In this document: in pieces, positions 9,448 through 19,364 of the stretch | Position numbering within the stretch: position 1 is the stretch's first letter | Layout: every line of letters begins with the position of its first letter | Origin: Pseudomonas sp. H3(2019) | GTDB lineage: Bacteria > Pseudomonadota > Gammaproteobacteria > Pseudomonadales > Pseudomonadaceae | DNA: 64,000 bases | Direction of reading: 5' to 3' | Assembly: GCF_007713465.1 (NCBI RefSeq) | Contig: NZ_VMSG01000001.1 | Span: 248,001-312,000, forward strand | Notes under the pieces: generated by a model | Database searches by the model: none | Told to the model about the DNA's origin: nothing | Seen by the model: the letters and a program-made list of their open reading frames with translations, nothing else | Position numbers and translations under genes: made by a program

Positions 9448-10644
9448 TCAGCTGTTTGGCAGCAGTCGGCAAGTAATGCTCTTGATATACCGCGTCTCGG
9501 CAATCGCCGGGTGCACCGGGTGATCAGGACCCTGACCGCCACGTTCCAGCAGCTGGATGTTACGGTCCAGATGGCGGGCGCTGGTCAGCAGGATGTTCTG
9601 CAGATCATCTTCAGGCAGGTGCATCGAGCAGGAAGCGCTGACCAGGATGCCGTCCTTGTTGAGCAGGCGCATGGCTTGCTCGTTCAGGCGACGGTAGGCG
9701 CCTTCACCGTTTTTCATGTCTTTCTTGCGCTTGATGAAGGCTGGCGGATCAGCAACGATCACGTCGAAACGCTCTTCGCTGGCCTTGAGCTCTTTCAGGG
9801 CTTCGAACACGTCGCCTTCGATGCAGGTCATTTTGTCGGCGAAACCGTTCAGTGCGGCGTTACGCTCGACACCGTCGAGGGCGAAGGCCGAAGCGTCGAC
9901 GCAGAACACTTCACTGGCACCGAAAGCGGCAGCTTGCACGCCCCAGCCGCCGATGTAGCTGTACAGGTCCAGCACGCGTTTACCTTTGGCATAAGGTGCC
10001 AGGCGCGCGCGGTTCATGCGGTGGTCGTAGAACCAGCCGGTTTTCTGTCCCTGGATGACCGGTGCCTCGAACTTCACGCCGTTCTCTTCCAGGGCAACCC
10101 ACTCCGGCACCAGGCCGAACACGGTTTCGACGTAGCGGTTGAGACCTTCGGCGTCACGAGCCGCGGAGTCATTCTTGAACAGGATGCCGCTTGGCTTGAG
10201 TACTTGGGTCAGTGCGGCGATCACGTCTTCTTTATGAGCTTCCATGGTCGCCGAAGCGATCTGCACCACCAGGATGTCGCCGAAACGGTCGACCACCAGG
10301 CCCGGCAGCAGGTCGGAGTCGCCGTAGACCAGGCGGTAGAACGGCTTGTCGAACAGGCGCTCGCGCAGGGACAGCGCAACGTTGAGGCGATGCACCAGCA
10401 GCGACTTGTCGAGCGGCAACTTGATGTCGCGCGACAGCAGGCGAGCGCAGATCAGGTTGTTCGGACTCATGGCGACGATGCCCAGCGGCTTGCCGCCGGC
10501 AGCTTCGAGAATCGCTTGATCGCCAGCCTTGAAGCCGTGCAGCGGGGTGGCGGCTACGTCGATTTCGTTACTGTAGACCCACAGGTGACCGGCGCGCAGG
10601 CGACGGTCGGCGTTGGCTTTGAGGCGCAAGCTTGGCAGGGACAT
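9448..10644 (-). CDS. rlmI: 23S rRNA m5C1962 methyltransferase RlmI family
   Basis: 398 residues starting MSLPSLRLKANADRRLRAGH. An N-terminal PUA RNA-binding domain (about 1–80) is followed by a class I SAM methyltransferase: VLDLYSYIGGWGVQAAAFGA is the SAM loop and ADPPAF the catalytic-loop motif. This is the RlmI (YccW) architecture, which methylates C1962 in 23S rRNA; the equivalent position in this organism is inferred. It diverges from the HDOD gene across about 147 bases. Confidence 0.88.
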   Translation of the reverse strand: MSLPSLRLKANADRRLRAGHLWVYSNEIDVAATPLHGFKAGDQAILEAAGGKPLGIVAMSPNNLICARLLSRDIKLPLDKSLLVHRLNVALSLRERLFDKPFYRLVYGDSDLLPGLVVDRFGDILVVQIASATMEAHKEDVIAALTQVLKPSGILFKNDSAARDAEGLNRYVETVFGLVPEWVALEENGVKFEAPVIQGQKTGWFYDHRMNRARLAPYAKGKRVLDLYSYIGGWGVQAAAFGASEVFCVDASAFALDGVERNAALNGFADKMTCIEGDVFEALKELKASEERFDVIVADPPAFIKRKKDMKNGEGAYRRLNEQAMRLLNKDGILVSASCSMHLPEDDLQNILLTSARHLDRNIQLLERGGQGPDHPVHPAIAETRYIKSITCRLLPNS

Positions 10645-10791
10645 GACGTCGCTCCAGGTGAAAAAAAAGAGCGGGATTATAGCGCTAGATGGGAGGTGCA
10701 GCGCGGTTGTTTCTGGGCGTTGCGTCGGACAGATCGCCCATGTGGCGGATTTTTTCCGCTAGAATCGCCCCTTGGCCCAGAGTGAGTACGT

Positions 10792-11661
10792 ATGTCCCAA
10801 GAGCTATCTTCCGAACAGATTCAACAGGCCCTGCAAGGCATCAGCGTGCCGCCTCAACCGCAAATCATGGTGGATTTGCAGATGGAGCAGTACATGCCGG
10901 ACCCGGACCTGGAAGTGATTGCGAAGTTGATCTCCCAGGACCCGGGGCTCTCTGGCGCCTTGTTGAAGATCATCAATTCGCCGTATTACGGGCTGAGCAA
11001 CAAGATCGCCTCGATCCAGCGCGCGGTGAACCTGCTGGGCAGTCGTTCGGTCATCAATCTGATCAACGCACAGTCGATCAAGGGCGAGATGAATGACGAC
11101 ACCATCGTCACCTTGAACCGGTTCTGGGACACCGCCCAGGACGTGGCGATGACCAGCCTGAGCCTGGCCAAGCGCATTGGTTCGCAAGCGGTGGACGAGG
11201 CTTATGCGTTAGGCCTGTTCCACGATTGTGGCGTACCGTTGATGCTCAAGCGCTTCCCCAACTATATGTCGGTGCTGGAAGAAGCCTACGCCAGTGCCAA
11301 TGCCGAGTGCCGGGTGGTGGATACCGAGAACCGCGTACTCAACACCAACCACGCTGTGGTCGGTTACTACACCGCGAAGTCCTGGCGCCTGCCGGAGCAT
11401 GTGACCAACGCTATCGCCAATCACCACAATGCACTGGCGATTTTCAGCGACGAATCATCCCGTAACAGCCAGTTGAAAAACTTGCTGGCGATCCTGAAGA
11501 TGGCGGAACACATTTGCGCGTCGTATCGGGTGCTGGGCAATCAGACCGAAGACCACGAGTGGGATAGCATCGGGCACCTGGTGCTCGATTATGTCGGCCT
11601 CTCGGACTACGACTTCGAAAACCTCAAACAGACGATTCGCGAGCTTGGCGCTCACCATTGA
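10792..11661 (+). CDS. HDOD domain protein
   Basis: 289 residues; one HDOD domain over roughly 17–215, including the degenerate HD region FHDCGVPLMLKRFP. HDOD proteins are signalling or regulatory scaffolds that lack HD phosphohydrolase activity in most cases; some act in motility, DNA repair control or biofilm formation. No other domain is attached. A TAGAAT hexamer at 10760–10765 could be its −10 box. mutM follows 30 bases later and may be co-transcribed. Confidence 0.85.
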   Translation: MSQELSSEQIQQALQGISVPPQPQIMVDLQMEQYMPDPDLEVIAKLISQDPGLSGALLKIINSPYYGLSNKIASIQRAVNLLGSRSVINLINAQSIKGEMNDDTIVTLNRFWDTAQDVAMTSLSLAKRIGSQAVDEAYALGLFHDCGVPLMLKRFPNYMSVLEEAYASANAECRVVDTENRVLNTNHAVVGYYTAKSWRLPEHVTNAIANHHNALAIFSDESSRNSQLKNLLAILKMAEHICASYRVLGNQTEDHEWDSIGHLVLDYVGLSDYDFENLKQTIRELGAHH

Positions 11662-11691
11662 GTGTCGGTTTTCACCTGATCCGGGAACATC

Positions 11692-12504
11692 ATGCCTGAA
11701 CTGCCAGAAGTCGAAACCACCCGTCGTGGTATTGCCCCGTTCCTTGAAGGGCAGCGCGTCAGTCGCGTGATCGTGCGTGATCGGCGTCTGCGCTGGCCGA
11801 TCCCCGAGGACCTCGATGTGCGGCTGTCCGGGCAGCGCATCGTGTTGGTGGAGCGACGCGCCAAGTATTTGCTGATCAACGCCGAAGTCGGCACGTTGAT
11901 CAGCCATTTGGGCATGTCGGGGAATTTGCGTCTGGTGGACGTCGGCTTGCCGGCGCTCAAGCACGAGCATGTGGACATCGAACTCGAGTCCGGCCTGGCG
12001 CTGCGATACACCGACCCGCGACGTTTTGGCGCGATGCTCTGGAGTCTCGATCCGCTGAATCACGAGTTGCTGGTTCGTCTGGGGCCGGAGCCGCTGACTG
12101 ATCTGTTCGATGGCGAGCGGCTGTTCCAGCTGTCACGCGGGCGTTCGATGGCGGTCAAGCCGTTCATCATGGACAACGCCGTGGTGGTCGGGGTTGGCAA
12201 CATTTATGCGACCGAAGCGCTGTTTGCTGCCGGGATCGACCCGCGCCGCGAGGCCAAGGGGATTTCCCGGGCGCGCTATCTGAAGCTGGCGATCGAGATC
12301 AAACGCATTCTGGCCGCTGCTATCGAACGCGGCGGCACCACGCTGCGCGACTTCATTGGTGGTGATGGCCAGCCAGGCTACTTCCAGCAAGAGCTGTTCG
12401 TGTACGGCCGTGGCGGTGAGCAGTGCAAGGTCTGTGGTAGCGAATTGCGGGAAGTCCGCCTCGGGCAGCGTGCCAGCGTCTTTTGCCCGCGTTGTCAGAG
12501 CTGA
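11692..12504 (+). CDS. mutM: Formamidopyrimidine-DNA glycosylase
   Basis: Base-excision repair glycosylase/AP lyase that removes 8-oxoguanine and formamidopyrimidines. 270 residues, the usual length. After the initiator Met the sequence [13 protein letters not shown] gives the catalytic N-terminal Pro and Glu. The H2TH region includes [15 protein letters not shown], and the C-terminal zinc finger is C-x2-C … C-x2-C (CKVC … CPRC). Complete, with all catalytic features present. Confidence 0.97.
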   Translation: MPELPEVETTRRGIAPFLEGQRVSRVIVRDRRLRWPIPEDLDVRLSGQRIVLVERRAKYLLINAEVGTLISHLGMSGNLRLVDVGLPALKHEHVDIELESGLALRYTDPRRFGAMLWSLDPLNHELLVRLGPEPLTDLFDGERLFQLSRGRSMAVKPFIMDNAVVVGVGNIYATEALFAAGIDPRREAKGISRARYLKLAIEIKRILAAAIERGGTTLRDFIGGDGQPGYFQQELFVYGRGGEQCKVCGSELREVRLGQRASVFCPRCQS

Positions 12505-12558
12505 GAATTCCTACGGTCTATAGTTAGTGGTCTGACTGCCTAGCCGAAGGACCGTGCC

Positions 12559-12882
12559 ATGACATCGATTCGATCCCTTGCTGCCGCGCTGCTGTTGAGC
12601 ATCGGCTTATCTGCCCAGGCGTCCGACGGCGGCAGTGGCGACCCTAGTTACAGCATCCACAACCCACCGGCCTACGCGATGATCGGCGATCTGCTGATCG
12701 CCCGTCCGTTGCTGGTGGCGGCGACGGTGATCGGTGCGGGGGTGTTTATCGTGTCCTTGCCATTTACCGCGCTGGGCGGCGGGGTAGGCGATGCGGGGCA
12801 GGCGTTGGTGGTCGATCCGGCGAAAGCGGCGTTCGTCCGTTGCCTGGGGTGTATTGGGGAAGGGTTTGAACAGCAGCAGTGA
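12559..12882 (+). CDS. Small exported/membrane protein of unknown function
   Basis: 107 residues. A signal peptide ([21 protein letters not shown]) is followed by a short polar stretch and one hydrophobic segment around 45–70 ([22 protein letters not shown]). The C-terminus contains a CLGC pair. The start has GAAGGA just upstream. Similar small proteins are conserved at this place near mutM in pseudomonads, as far as I recall, but no function is known. Confidence 0.75.
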   Translation: MTSIRSLAAALLLSIGLSAQASDGGSGDPSYSIHNPPAYAMIGDLLIARPLLVAATVIGAGVFIVSLPFTALGGGVGDAGQALVVDPAKAAFVRCLGCIGEGFEQQQ

Positions 12883-12918
12883 ATCCGTTGGATCATTGGT
12901 GTGGCTGATGGCGCTTTC

Positions 12919-13009
12919 GCGAGCAAGCTCGCTCCCACATTTTATCTTTGGTGTTCACAAATAGTATGTTCACAGCAGATCTATGTGGGAGCGAGCTTGC
13001 CCGCGATGG
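12919..13009. repeat. Pair of inverted REP elements (TGTGGGAGCGAGC family)
   Basis: Two copies in opposite orientation: GCGAGCAAGCTCGCTCCCACA at 12919–12939 and TGTGGGAGCGAGCTTGCCCG starting at 12984, about 45 bases apart. The second carries one change (TTGCCCGCG for TTGCTCGCG). They fill the gap between two convergent genes and may fold as one cruciform or stop transcription. Confidence 0.85.
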
Positions 13010-13031
13010 CGTCCTTATGGACACCGCATAA

Positions 13032-13978
<947 letters not shown>

Positions 13979-14006
13979 CTATAGACGATGCGAATTATGG
14001 GTTTTT

Positions 14007-15602
14007 TCATGGGTTTTTTAAACGCATGGCCAGCGCTGTCGCCAGTTGCGCGGTCAGTCCATAGACCGACAATTGCGGGTTGGCGCCAATGCTGGTGGGG
14101 AATAGCGAGCCATCATGGATCGACAGATTACTCAGTTGATGATGACGGCCGAGACTGTCGGTGACGGCATTTTTCGGGTCTTCACCCATGGCGCATCCGC
14201 CCATCACATGAGCGCTGCCCAGTCGTGTGCGGTACAGCTCAAGGCTCAGGCCGTCGATCAATGTGCGCGCCTCGGCGAGGGATTTCACGTAGCGCGCATC
14301 GGCGTGCATCGGCATGACCGCGTTGGCACCGCCGGCGAACTGGATCTCGGCCATGCTGTGAAACGCTCGACGTATACCCTCCCAGGCATAGGCTGAGACC
14401 TGATAATCGAGCACCGGTGAGCCATCGCCGCGCAATTCGACGCTGCCACCCGGGCTGTCCGGGTGAAAGCCGTCACGCAGCAGGGCCAGCATCGCGTGGG
14501 TGTGCGGCAGTTGCTGCATGTGCCGGGCGTTCTCTTCGCCAAAGCCTCCGAGCAAGGTCGCCGCCAGCGCAGGGTGTAGCGGCGGTACTTCCAGCTTGTA
14601 GGACATTTTGCCGGAGGTGCCGTCCTGCCATTGAAAGTGGTCGGAGTAAATCGACTGCGGCGCGCCGTAAAACGGGTTGATCACCTCGTCGAACAGCCCG
14701 GCGGACATGTTGACCAGGTGCAGAAAAGTCCGCTTGCCAAGGCGTTCATGGGGATCCGGGGCTTTGGAGCGCAGCAACAATGCCGGGCTGTTGATGCCGC
14801 CACCGGCCAGTATGTAGTGCCGCGCCTTGACAGTGATGCTACGCCCGGTCGGCGCCACGCAGCGTTCATCCATTGCCACGCAGTGCAGGCCGGTGACTCT
14901 GTCATCCTTGATCAGCAGCTGTTCAGCGCGTGCGAGGTAGAGCAGCTCGCCACCTTTTTCCAGGGTGGCGGGGATGGTGGTGACCATCATCGATTGCTTG
15001 GCGTTGGTCGGGCAGCCCATGCCGCAATAGCCGAGGTTCCAGCAACCGCGCACGTTGCGCGGGATCACGTGCCAGCTGTAGCCGAGCTGTTCGCAACCTT
15101 TTTTGATCACGTTGTTGTTGGCGTTGGGCGGCACCATCCACGGGGCGACACCGAGGCGCTGCTCCATTTTTTCGAACCAGGGCGCCATTTCCGCCGGGCT
15201 GTGGCCCTTGACGGCGTGTTCTGTGGCCCAGTGTTCGAGGGTCGGTTTGGGGGTGCGAAAGTTCGAGGTCCAATTGACCAGCGTCGTGCCGCCGACTGCA
15301 CGGCCTTGCAGGATGGTGATCGCGCCGTCCTTGCTCATGCGGCCGATGCCTTCCTGATAAAGACTGGAATAGGCCTGCTCTTCGAGCATCTTGAAGTCGC
15401 TGCTGGTCTTCAGCGGGCCTTCTTCGATCAGCAGCACTTTGTAGCCGGCGGCGCTGAGGATTTCGGCGGTGGTGCCGCCGCCAGCGCCGCTGCCGATGAT
15501 CGCAATGTCGGCCTCCAGCGTCAGATCATTGGCCAGTTGCGAGCCGTTGTAGGTTTTCCAGCCACGGGCCAGGCCTTCGCGGAACGGATCGGGTACGGGC
15601 AT
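14007..15602 (-). CDS. GMC family FAD-dependent oxidoreductase
   Basis: 531 residues. The dinucleotide-binding motif IIGSGAGGGTTAE is near residues 35–48, and the GMC C-terminal block NPQLSVYGLTAQLATALA and the catalytic-region HVMGGCAMGED are present. GMC enzymes oxidise alcohols, sugars or choline-like substrates. Together with the Tat-exported small protein just upstream it resembles the large/small subunit arrangement of membrane gluconate or sorbitol dehydrogenases, but no cytochrome subunit is encoded here. The aldehyde dehydrogenase upstream suggests an alcohol-to-acid route. Confidence 0.85.
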   Translation of the reverse strand: MPVPDPFREGLARGWKTYNGSQLANDLTLEADIAIIGSGAGGGTTAEILSAAGYKVLLIEEGPLKTSSDFKMLEEQAYSSLYQEGIGRMSKDGAITILQGRAVGGTTLVNWTSNFRTPKPTLEHWATEHAVKGHSPAEMAPWFEKMEQRLGVAPWMVPPNANNNVIKKGCEQLGYSWHVIPRNVRGCWNLGYCGMGCPTNAKQSMMVTTIPATLEKGGELLYLARAEQLLIKDDRVTGLHCVAMDERCVAPTGRSITVKARHYILAGGGINSPALLLRSKAPDPHERLGKRTFLHLVNMSAGLFDEVINPFYGAPQSIYSDHFQWQDGTSGKMSYKLEVPPLHPALAATLLGGFGEENARHMQQLPHTHAMLALLRDGFHPDSPGGSVELRGDGSPVLDYQVSAYAWEGIRRAFHSMAEIQFAGGANAVMPMHADARYVKSLAEARTLIDGLSLELYRTRLGSAHVMGGCAMGEDPKNAVTDSLGRHHQLSNLSIHDGSLFPTSIGANPQLSVYGLTAQLATALAMRLKNP

Positions 15603-15654
15603 CTTTGGGCTCTCTTATTGTTTTGGATTGGCTCGCGATAGGGGCCCCTCGGTC

Positions 15655-16200
15655 TCAAACGGTGGGCGGTCCTGGGTATCCGCAATGTGCCCAGGACTCG
15701 GCGCGTTTGTACCAGGCCATCATCACCAGTTGCAGGATCGAGCTGCGGCCCATGCGCAACAGGTTTAGCGAGCTGTTTTGCCAGCGCTCCAGGAATTGGC
15801 GAATGTCGTCGCTGCCGGCGTTTTCCCAGTGGCCCCAGATTCCAGTCAGTGGCCCGCGAGTGATAGTCATGCCGAGCACATCGAACAGTTGCTGGGTCAG
15901 CTTGAGCATTTCCGGCGACAGGTGATTGAGGTCATGGTCCAGCGACTGCAGGGTGCCTTCGACGGCGGCCGGGAGTTTTTCGACGGCCACGGCGCCCTTG
16001 AGCATCACCGGGATCAGCGCGCGCAAGAACGGCAGATCACTGCTGCGCAACATGGCGAAACCGCTGGCCGAGGTACTGGCCGAGCATCCGCTGAGGCTGG
16101 CGCCGAGGCCTGCCGTGGTCAGGAAGGCGCTGGCGCAGAGACTGAATTTGAGCAGGCCGCGCCGTGTCAGCGCGGAGGATTCGATCAGGCTTGGATGCAT
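15655..16200 (-). CDS. Tat-signal small protein, putative dehydrogenase accessory subunit
   Basis: 181 residues. The N-terminus has a twin-arginine motif (LTRRGLLKFSL), then a hydrophobic core and LSGC, so it is probably exported by Tat and possibly lipid-modified. The rest is helical and ends with a Trp/Tyr-rich tail. It lies between the GMC gene (52 bases downstream) and the aldehyde dehydrogenase gene (26 bases upstream) in one direction. By analogy it may escort or anchor the GMC enzyme, as small subunits of sugar dehydrogenases do; this is inference. Confidence 0.75.
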   Translation of the reverse strand: MHPSLIESSALTRRGLLKFSLCASAFLTTAGLGASLSGCSASTSASGFAMLRSSDLPFLRALIPVMLKGAVAVEKLPAAVEGTLQSLDHDLNHLSPEMLKLTQQLFDVLGMTITRGPLTGIWGHWENAGSDDIRQFLERWQNSSLNLLRMGRSSILQLVMMAWYKRAESWAHCGYPGPPTV

Positions 16201-16226
16201 TATTGTTATTACCCGGTCATGAGGCG

Positions 16227-17657
16227 TCAGCGGATGAACAGCTTCTGGATCAGCTTCTGGATCGACTTGCCATAAGGCGGATAAATCAGCTTCGCCGCGT
16301 TAAAGCGCTGCTTGATCAGCACGCCTTTGGCTTTGCTGAACGTCAGGAAGCCTTCATGACCGTGGTAATGGCCCATGCCTGAAGCGCCGATACCACCAAA
16401 CGGCATGTCGTCTTGCGCGACGTGCAGCAAGGTGTCGTTCAGGCACACGCCGCCGGAATGGGTTTCGTTGAGTACGCGGTTTTGTTCGGCCTTGTTGTAG
16501 CCGAAGAAATACAGCGCCAGCGGACGTGGTCGCTGGTTGATGTAGGCAAACGCCTGGTCCAGATTTTTGTAGGGCACGATCGGCAGCACCGGGCCGAAGA
16601 TTTCGTCCTGCATCACGATCATCTCGTCGCTGACATTCAGCAGCAGGCTATGGCTCATGCGTCGGTCCTGATCCTGTTCGAAGACCGGGATCAGCAGCGC
16701 GCCTTTGCTGGTGGCGTCGCTGAGGTAATTGCGCAGGCGGGCCAATTGGCGCTCATTGATGATGGCGGTGTAGTCCGGGTTGTCCGCGAGTGTCGGGTAA
16801 AACCCGCGAACCGCCTGACGATAGGCTTCGACGAAGGAGCCGACCCGTTCTTCCGGCACCAGCACGTAGTCCGGCGCGACACAGGTTTGTCCAGCATTCA
16901 GGGTTTTACCGAAGGCAATACGTTCAGCGGCGTCCTTGAGCGGTACATCGTGGGAAACGATGGCCGGAGACTTGCCACCCAATTCCAGTGTCACCGGCGT
17001 CAGGTTCTCTGCCGCCGCACGCATCACCTGTTTGCCGATGCTGGTGGCGCCAGTGAACAGCAGGTGATCGAAGGGCAGCTTGGAAAAGGCCACGCCGACG
17101 TCGGCTTCGCCCAACACCACGCACACCAGGTCTTCGGGGAACACTTTGGCCAGCAACGTTTTCAGCAGTTGCCCGGTGGCCGGTGTGGACTCGCTGAGTT
17201 TGAGCATCACCCGGTTGCCCGCCGACAACGCGCCGACCAACGGGCCGATGGCCAGGTACAGCGGGTAGTTCCACGGCACGATGACCCCGACCACGCCCAA
17301 TGGCTGATAAACCACCTTGGCCGCCGCCGGCTGAAAGGCGATTCCGACCTTGCGCGGGGACGCTTTCATCCAGCCTTTGAGGTGTTTGCTGGCGTATTGA
17401 ATGCCGTGCAGGCTCGGCATCAGCTCGGCGAGCAGGGTTTCATCGGCGCTGCGGTTGCTGAAATCCTGGCTGATCGCGTCGATCAAGGCCTGACGCTCGT
17501 CACTCAGCAGATCACGCAATGCCTTGAGCCATTGCTGGCGTTGCGCGGCCGGCGGCATCGGGTGGGCCGCGTAGGCCTGACGCTGGGCGGCAAACAGAGC
17601 GTGTAGTTCGCTCAATGGCTGCTGAGAGTTTTGCAGGTAGGCAATGTCGGCGGGCAT
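16227..17657 (-). CDS. calB: Coniferyl-type aldehyde dehydrogenase
   Basis: NAD(P)-dependent aldehyde dehydrogenase, 476 residues, without the longer N-terminus of most ALDHs. Visible: VVGVIVPWNYPLYL, LELGGKSPAIV with the general-base Glu, catalytic Cys in NAGQTCVAPDYV, and EIFGPVLPIVPY. Sequence style fits the coniferyl-aldehyde dehydrogenase (CalB) group that oxidises coniferaldehyde to ferulate, but the true substrate may be another aldehyde. First gene of a leftward group with the Tat protein and GMC oxidoreductase, and divergent from a TetR regulator. Confidence 0.85.
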   Translation of the reverse strand: MPADIAYLQNSQQPLSELHALFAAQRQAYAAHPMPPAAQRQQWLKALRDLLSDERQALIDAISQDFSNRSADETLLAELMPSLHGIQYASKHLKGWMKASPRKVGIAFQPAAAKVVYQPLGVVGVIVPWNYPLYLAIGPLVGALSAGNRVMLKLSESTPATGQLLKTLLAKVFPEDLVCVVLGEADVGVAFSKLPFDHLLFTGATSIGKQVMRAAAENLTPVTLELGGKSPAIVSHDVPLKDAAERIAFGKTLNAGQTCVAPDYVLVPEERVGSFVEAYRQAVRGFYPTLADNPDYTAIINERQLARLRNYLSDATSKGALLIPVFEQDQDRRMSHSLLLNVSDEMIVMQDEIFGPVLPIVPYKNLDQAFAYINQRPRPLALYFFGYNKAEQNRVLNETHSGGVCLNDTLLHVAQDDMPFGGIGASGMGHYHGHEGFLTFSKAKGVLIKQRFNAAKLIYPPYGKSIQKLIQKLFIR

Positions 17658-17804
17658 GGTAGCTCCGGTTTTTTTTAGAATGAGGAATTTTTTAGAGTCT
17701 ATGCTCTAGAAAGTCAAATGACATCCTCGGGAAGCGATGATTTATCCGCCAGCGGATAGGTCGTAAGATGCCCGGCAACGCACTGAAGAATTAAAGCTCA
17801 AGCC

Positions 17805-18476
17805 ATGGCCCCACGAATAAAAACCAGCGAGCGCATCGTGCAGAACAGCCTGGAGCTGTTCAATCAACAGGGCGAACGCAGCATCAGTACCAACCATATC
17901 GCCGCGCACATGGAGATTTCTCCGGGCAACCTGTACTACCACTTCCCCAACAAGCAGGCGATCATCGCCGTGTTGTTCAGTGAGTACGAAGCCCTGGTAG
18001 AGAGCTTCCTGCGCCCCCCTCAGGGCCGCGCCGCGACCGTTGAAGACAAGCGCTTCTACTTGCAGGAACTCCTGTCTGCCATGTGGCGCTACCGGTTTTT
18101 GCACCGCGATCTCGAGCATTTGCTCGACAACGATGCGGAACTGGCTGCCCGCTACCGGCGTTTTTCCCAGCGTTGCCTGATCCAGGGCACGGCGATTTAC
18201 GCAGGCTTTGTCGGGGCCGGCATCCTGTGCATGGACAAGGTCCAGATCGAGTCCCTGACGCTCAACGCCTGGATCATCCTCACATCCTGGGTGCGCTTTC
18301 TGTGCACCACACGGGAAAATTCCAACCACCTTAGCGAGCAAGCCATTAAACGTGGCGTGTATCAGGTGCTGGTGCTGGAAGCAGGATTTGTCACGGAGCA
18401 AGCCCGCGAGGCGGTCAACGCTTTGTTCGAGGAGTTTTACGTGCCATTGGCCCAGGCCCTGGAAGAAGTGCAGTAG
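17805..18476 (+). CDS. TetR family transcriptional regulator
   Basis: 223 residues. The N-terminal helix-turn-helix is seen as SISTNHIAAHMEISPGNLYY with FPNKQAIIAVLF following; the C-terminal half is a ligand-binding helical domain. It diverges from the aldehyde dehydrogenase gene over 147 bases, so it probably controls that cluster, with a lipid- or aldehyde-like inducer. The intergenic space includes two near copies of a TCTAGA-like element (17698–17712), but I could not define an operator. Confidence 0.88.
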   Translation: MAPRIKTSERIVQNSLELFNQQGERSISTNHIAAHMEISPGNLYYHFPNKQAIIAVLFSEYEALVESFLRPPQGRAATVEDKRFYLQELLSAMWRYRFLHRDLEHLLDNDAELAARYRRFSQRCLIQGTAIYAGFVGAGILCMDKVQIESLTLNAWIILTSWVRFLCTTRENSNHLSEQAIKRGVYQVLVLEAGFVTEQAREAVNALFEEFYVPLAQALEEVQ

Positions 18477-18509
18477 GATCGATCAAAGACTTAATCACAG
18501 GAGCCCGCT

Positions 18510-19364
18510 ATGCCCATTGCGCAACTGATCAGCCCGAACGCCCTGGACCAGAAAAAGGCTCAGGGCGGGTTGGTGATTCTGGATTGTCGTTTTGCCCTCG
18601 AAGACCAGGATTACGGCCAGCGTAGCTACGCCCTGGGGCATATCGAGGGGGCCTCGTTTGCGGACCTCGAACGTGACCTCAGCGGACCGGTGGTCAAGGG
18701 TGTCACCGGTCGCCACCCATTGCCGACGCCGCACCACTTGATTCAGCGTTTGCAGGATTGGGGTATCAGTAACGACAGCGAAATCGTTTTGTATGACGAC
18801 GGCCCCGGCATGTATGCCGCGCGGGCCTGGTGGTTGCTGGCATGGCTGGGCAAGCGCGATGGCGTGTTCATTCTCGACGGTGGCCTCAAGGCCTGGCACG
18901 CGGCGGGTTTGCCGCTGAGCCTGGATGCACCGACCATCACCCGCGGCGCCTTCACCGGCGTGCCGGACCACACTCTGTTAGTGAGTGCCGAGAAACTGCA
19001 ACAGCGCCTCGGTCAACCAACCCTGACCTTGCTCGATGCCCGGGGCCTGCCGCGTTTTCGTGGCGAGGTCGAGCCGATTGACCCGGTCGCCGGGCACATT
19101 CCCGGCGCGCAATGCGCGGCCTTCACCGACAACCTGGGCGCCGACGGGCATTTCCTTCCCGCCGATCAGCTCAAGCAGCGCTTTGCCGCGAAACTGGGTG
19201 ATCGTTCGCCGACCGAACTGGTGGCGTATTGTGGCTCGGGCGTGACCGCGTGCCATAACCTGTTTGCGTTGTGCCTGGCCGGTTATCCGTTGGGTTCACT
19301 GTATGCCGGGTCGTGGAGTGAATGGATCACCGATCCGAAGCGCAAGATTGCCACCGGCGATTAA
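18510..19364 (+). CDS. sseA: Sulfurtransferase, 3-mercaptopyruvate type (two rhodanese domains)
   Basis: 284 residues in two rhodanese-like halves. The C-terminal active-site loop is CGSGVTAC with Cys near 241. The CGSGVTA loop is characteristic of 3-mercaptopyruvate sulfurtransferase (SseA), not of thiosulfate:cyanide sulfurtransferase RhdA. CAGGAG precedes the ATG. Its stop overlaps the end of the convergent hydrolase by four bases. Confidence 0.88.
   Translation: MPIAQLISPNALDQKKAQGGLVILDCRFALEDQDYGQRSYALGHIEGASFADLERDLSGPVVKGVTGRHPLPTPHHLIQRLQDWGISNDSEIVLYDDGPGMYAARAWWLLAWLGKRDGVFILDGGLKAWHAAGLPLSLDAPTITRGAFTGVPDHTLLVSAEKLQQRLGQPTLTLLDARGLPRFRGEVEPIDPVAGHIPGAQCAAFTDNLGADGHFLPADQLKQRFAAKLGDRSPTELVAYCGSGVTACHNLFALCLAGYPLGSLYAGSWSEWITDPKRKIATGD

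Noticed and set aside
12919-13009. Repeated short palindromes considered as a CRISPR array
   Set aside because: Only two copies in opposite orientation with no regular spacers; typical REP pair.
18510-19364. Annotation as thiosulfate:cyanide sulfurtransferase RhdA
   Set aside because: Active-site loop is CGSGVTAC, the 3-mercaptopyruvate type, not the RhdA type.
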